NCBI GenBank assembly: GCA_030605245.1 | Contig: JAUWIS010000039.1 | Span: 1 to 7,360, forward strand | DNA from: Methanobacteriota archaeon | Lineage (GTDB): Archaea > Thermoplasmatota > JASEFT01 > JAUWIS01 | DNA: 7,360 nt | Direction of reading: 5' to 3' | Part shown: positions 6,442 to 7,360 of the stretch, piece by piece | Position numbering within the stretch: the stretch's first letter is position 1 | How the letters are laid out: every line of letters starts with the position of its first letter | Notes under the pieces: model-generated | Databases searched by the model: none | Told to the model about the DNA's origin: nothing | What the model saw: the letters and a program-made list of their open reading frames with translations, nothing else | Made by a program: the position numbers and the translations under genes

Positions 6442-7360
6442 CTATTTCGTGAACCTGTACCCGCAGTATGGGCAGAATTCTGCTGTTTTTGATATTCCCC
6501 TGCCGCATTTTATGCAGAACCTTTTCTTGACTGCCGGCTTCTCAGGAGCAACTTCTTCTCTAACAGGCATTTCCTCCCTTATAGGCTCCTCTCTCGGCAC
6601 CGGGATTCTTCTGCCCACCGGTAACCGCTTTTTCAAAACAACAAGTACGACAACAATAATCACAGCAATCAAAACAGCAACCCACCAGTAGTTGCTAACA
6701 CCCGCATCACCTTCATCTTCTCCTTCTGTTCCATCCCCAGCAGTTTCAGATGTGAGTTCTGCATTCTTTGTTACTGTTTGATTTGCACCTACGGTTACAG
6801 ATGTGGAATACTCCTGGAAACCTGTTTTTGACACTTTGATAGTATATGTTTCTGGTAGGAGATTTGAAAGTGTGTACCCTCCGGTTAAGTTTGTGATTGT
6901 TGTTGCTGCAACTGTATTGTTTGCATAGTAGGCTGTGACTGTGGCAGAAATCACAGGATTACCATCTTTATCCTTTATTGTGCCTGATATTGAACCCCTC
7001 TGCGGCTCTGCAGATGCAGTAAGAACGAAATTTAGTTCGGTAGTATTCTTAGCAGTAACATTAACATTTGTTTGCATGCTTGGCACATAACCTGTTTTCG
7101 ATGCTGTTACATTATATGTTCCAGCAGGCACACCTGTTATTGTGTAATGCCCTGTGGCATTTGTCTGCGCTGTGAAACCTGTTCCTTCAACAGTTACAGT
7201 TGCATTATTCAAACCAGTACCATCAATAGTAACTGTACCAGTTATGTTCCCTGTTTCTGAAAGAAGCGTTAGGTAGAAATCCTGTGTTTCACTCTCGCCA
7301 GCAGATACCGTTACGGATTCAGATGAAGGAGCATAACCTGCTGCGCTTGCCGTCACAGTA
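6442..7360 (-). CDS. Surface protein with carboxypeptidase-regulatory-like repeats, membrane helix and cytoplasmic zinc ribbon (N-terminus missing)
   Basis: The frame is open to the right edge, and 305 C-terminal residues are seen. A GTG at 7356 could be taken as a start, but it lies inside a repeat (TVTASAAGYAPS, matching NVTASKTGYVPS further on), so the gene continues beyond the window. Two complete and one partial carboxypeptidase-regulatory-like domains are visible: the partial one ends near 7260, the second spans about 7254-7005 (GTVTIDG, GHYTITGVPAGTYNVTASKTGY), and the third about 7000-6748 (GTIKDKDGNPV, GGYTLSNLLPETYTIKVSKTGF). An acidic linker (GEDEGDAG) follows, then a membrane helix at 6634-6687, KKR on its inner side, a proline- and glutamate-rich linker, and a C-terminal zinc ribbon CIKC-x10-CPYC (6463-6516). 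The repeats should be outside the cell and the zinc ribbon in the cytoplasm. Function is unknown. Surface binding or assembly with an internal partner is inferred. Confidence 0.85.
   Translation of the reverse strand, partial: TVTASAAGYAPSSESVTVSAGESETQDFYLTLLSETGNITGTVTIDGTGLNNATVTVEGTGFTAQTNATGHYTITGVPAGTYNVTASKTGYVPSMQTNVNVTAKNTTELNFVLTASAEPQRGSISGTIKDKDGNPVISATVTAYYANNTVAATTITNLTGGYTLSNLLPETYTIKVSKTGFQEYSTSVTVGANQTVTKNAELTSETAGDGTEGEDEGDAGVSNYWWVAVLIAVIIVVVLVVLKKRLPVGRRIPVPREEPIREEMPVREEVAPEKPAVKKRFCIKCGRGISKTAEFCPYCGYRFTK

Noticed and set aside
7354..7356. GTG as the start of the zinc-ribbon surface protein
   Set aside because: It is a valine codon inside a carboxypeptidase-regulatory-like repeat, with the frame still open upstream to the window edge and no signal peptide after it.
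1..7360. Mobile element, toxin-antitoxin, defence or RNA gene content
   Set aside because: No transposase, integrase, nuclease or other defence motif, terminal inverted repeat pair, tRNA fold or rRNA segment could be found in the sequence.

Overview
The window looks archaeal, most likely a euryarchaeon of the Thermoplasmatota type. This is inferred from gene content: large secreted proteins built from beta-helix, CARDB, PKD and carboxypeptidase-regulatory-like domains, a stand-alone Lrp/AsnC RAM-domain protein, and an AMP-forming acyl-CoA synthetase. Candidate TATA boxes about 26-30 bases before several start codons, with almost no 5' leader, fit the same picture. The DNA is AT-rich. There is no rRNA, tRNA, CRISPR array, insertion sequence or origin visible, and no gene-free stretch longer than about 160 bases.

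Layout. (1) 1-1448, minus strand: the first 482 codons of a secreted protein with a signal peptide and seven tandem repeats of about 60 residues, read here as a seven-bladed beta-propeller. It runs off the left edge. (2) 1449-1608: a divergent promoter region. (3) 1609-4431, plus strand: a 940-residue membrane-anchored surface protein with signal peptide, NosD-like right-handed beta-helix, carboxypeptidase-regulatory-like domain, CARDB, two PKD domains, one membrane helix and a highly charged cytoplasmic helix. (4) 4432-4488: a strong hairpin between two convergent genes. (5) Minus strand, in transcription order from the right edge: a partial surface protein with carboxypeptidase-regulatory-like repeats, a membrane helix and a cytoplasmic zinc ribbon (6442-7360); a medium-chain acyl-CoA/acetyl-CoA synthetase (4775-6394); and a small RAM-domain protein (4489-4725).

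How they fit together. The two left-hand genes are transcribed divergently from about 160 bases and both encode extracellular, N-glycosylation-rich repeat proteins, so shared control and a shared role at the cell surface are plausible but unproven. The acyl-CoA synthetase and the RAM protein form a metabolic pair. The synthetase activates a short, branched or aromatic carboxylate to its CoA thioester through an acyl-AMP. The RAM domain could sense an amino acid or related metabolite, but a TATA-like sequence between the two genes suggests it can be transcribed on its own. The zinc-ribbon surface protein precedes the synthetase on the same strand, separated by 47 AT-rich bases that hold a perfect palindrome and a candidate promoter.

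I do not see a clearly new defence or mobile system. The most unusual items are the propeller protein with its apparent two-blade duplication, the 18-residue tryptophan-spaced cytoplasmic helix on the beta-helix protein, and the zinc ribbon on the inner end of a surface protein.
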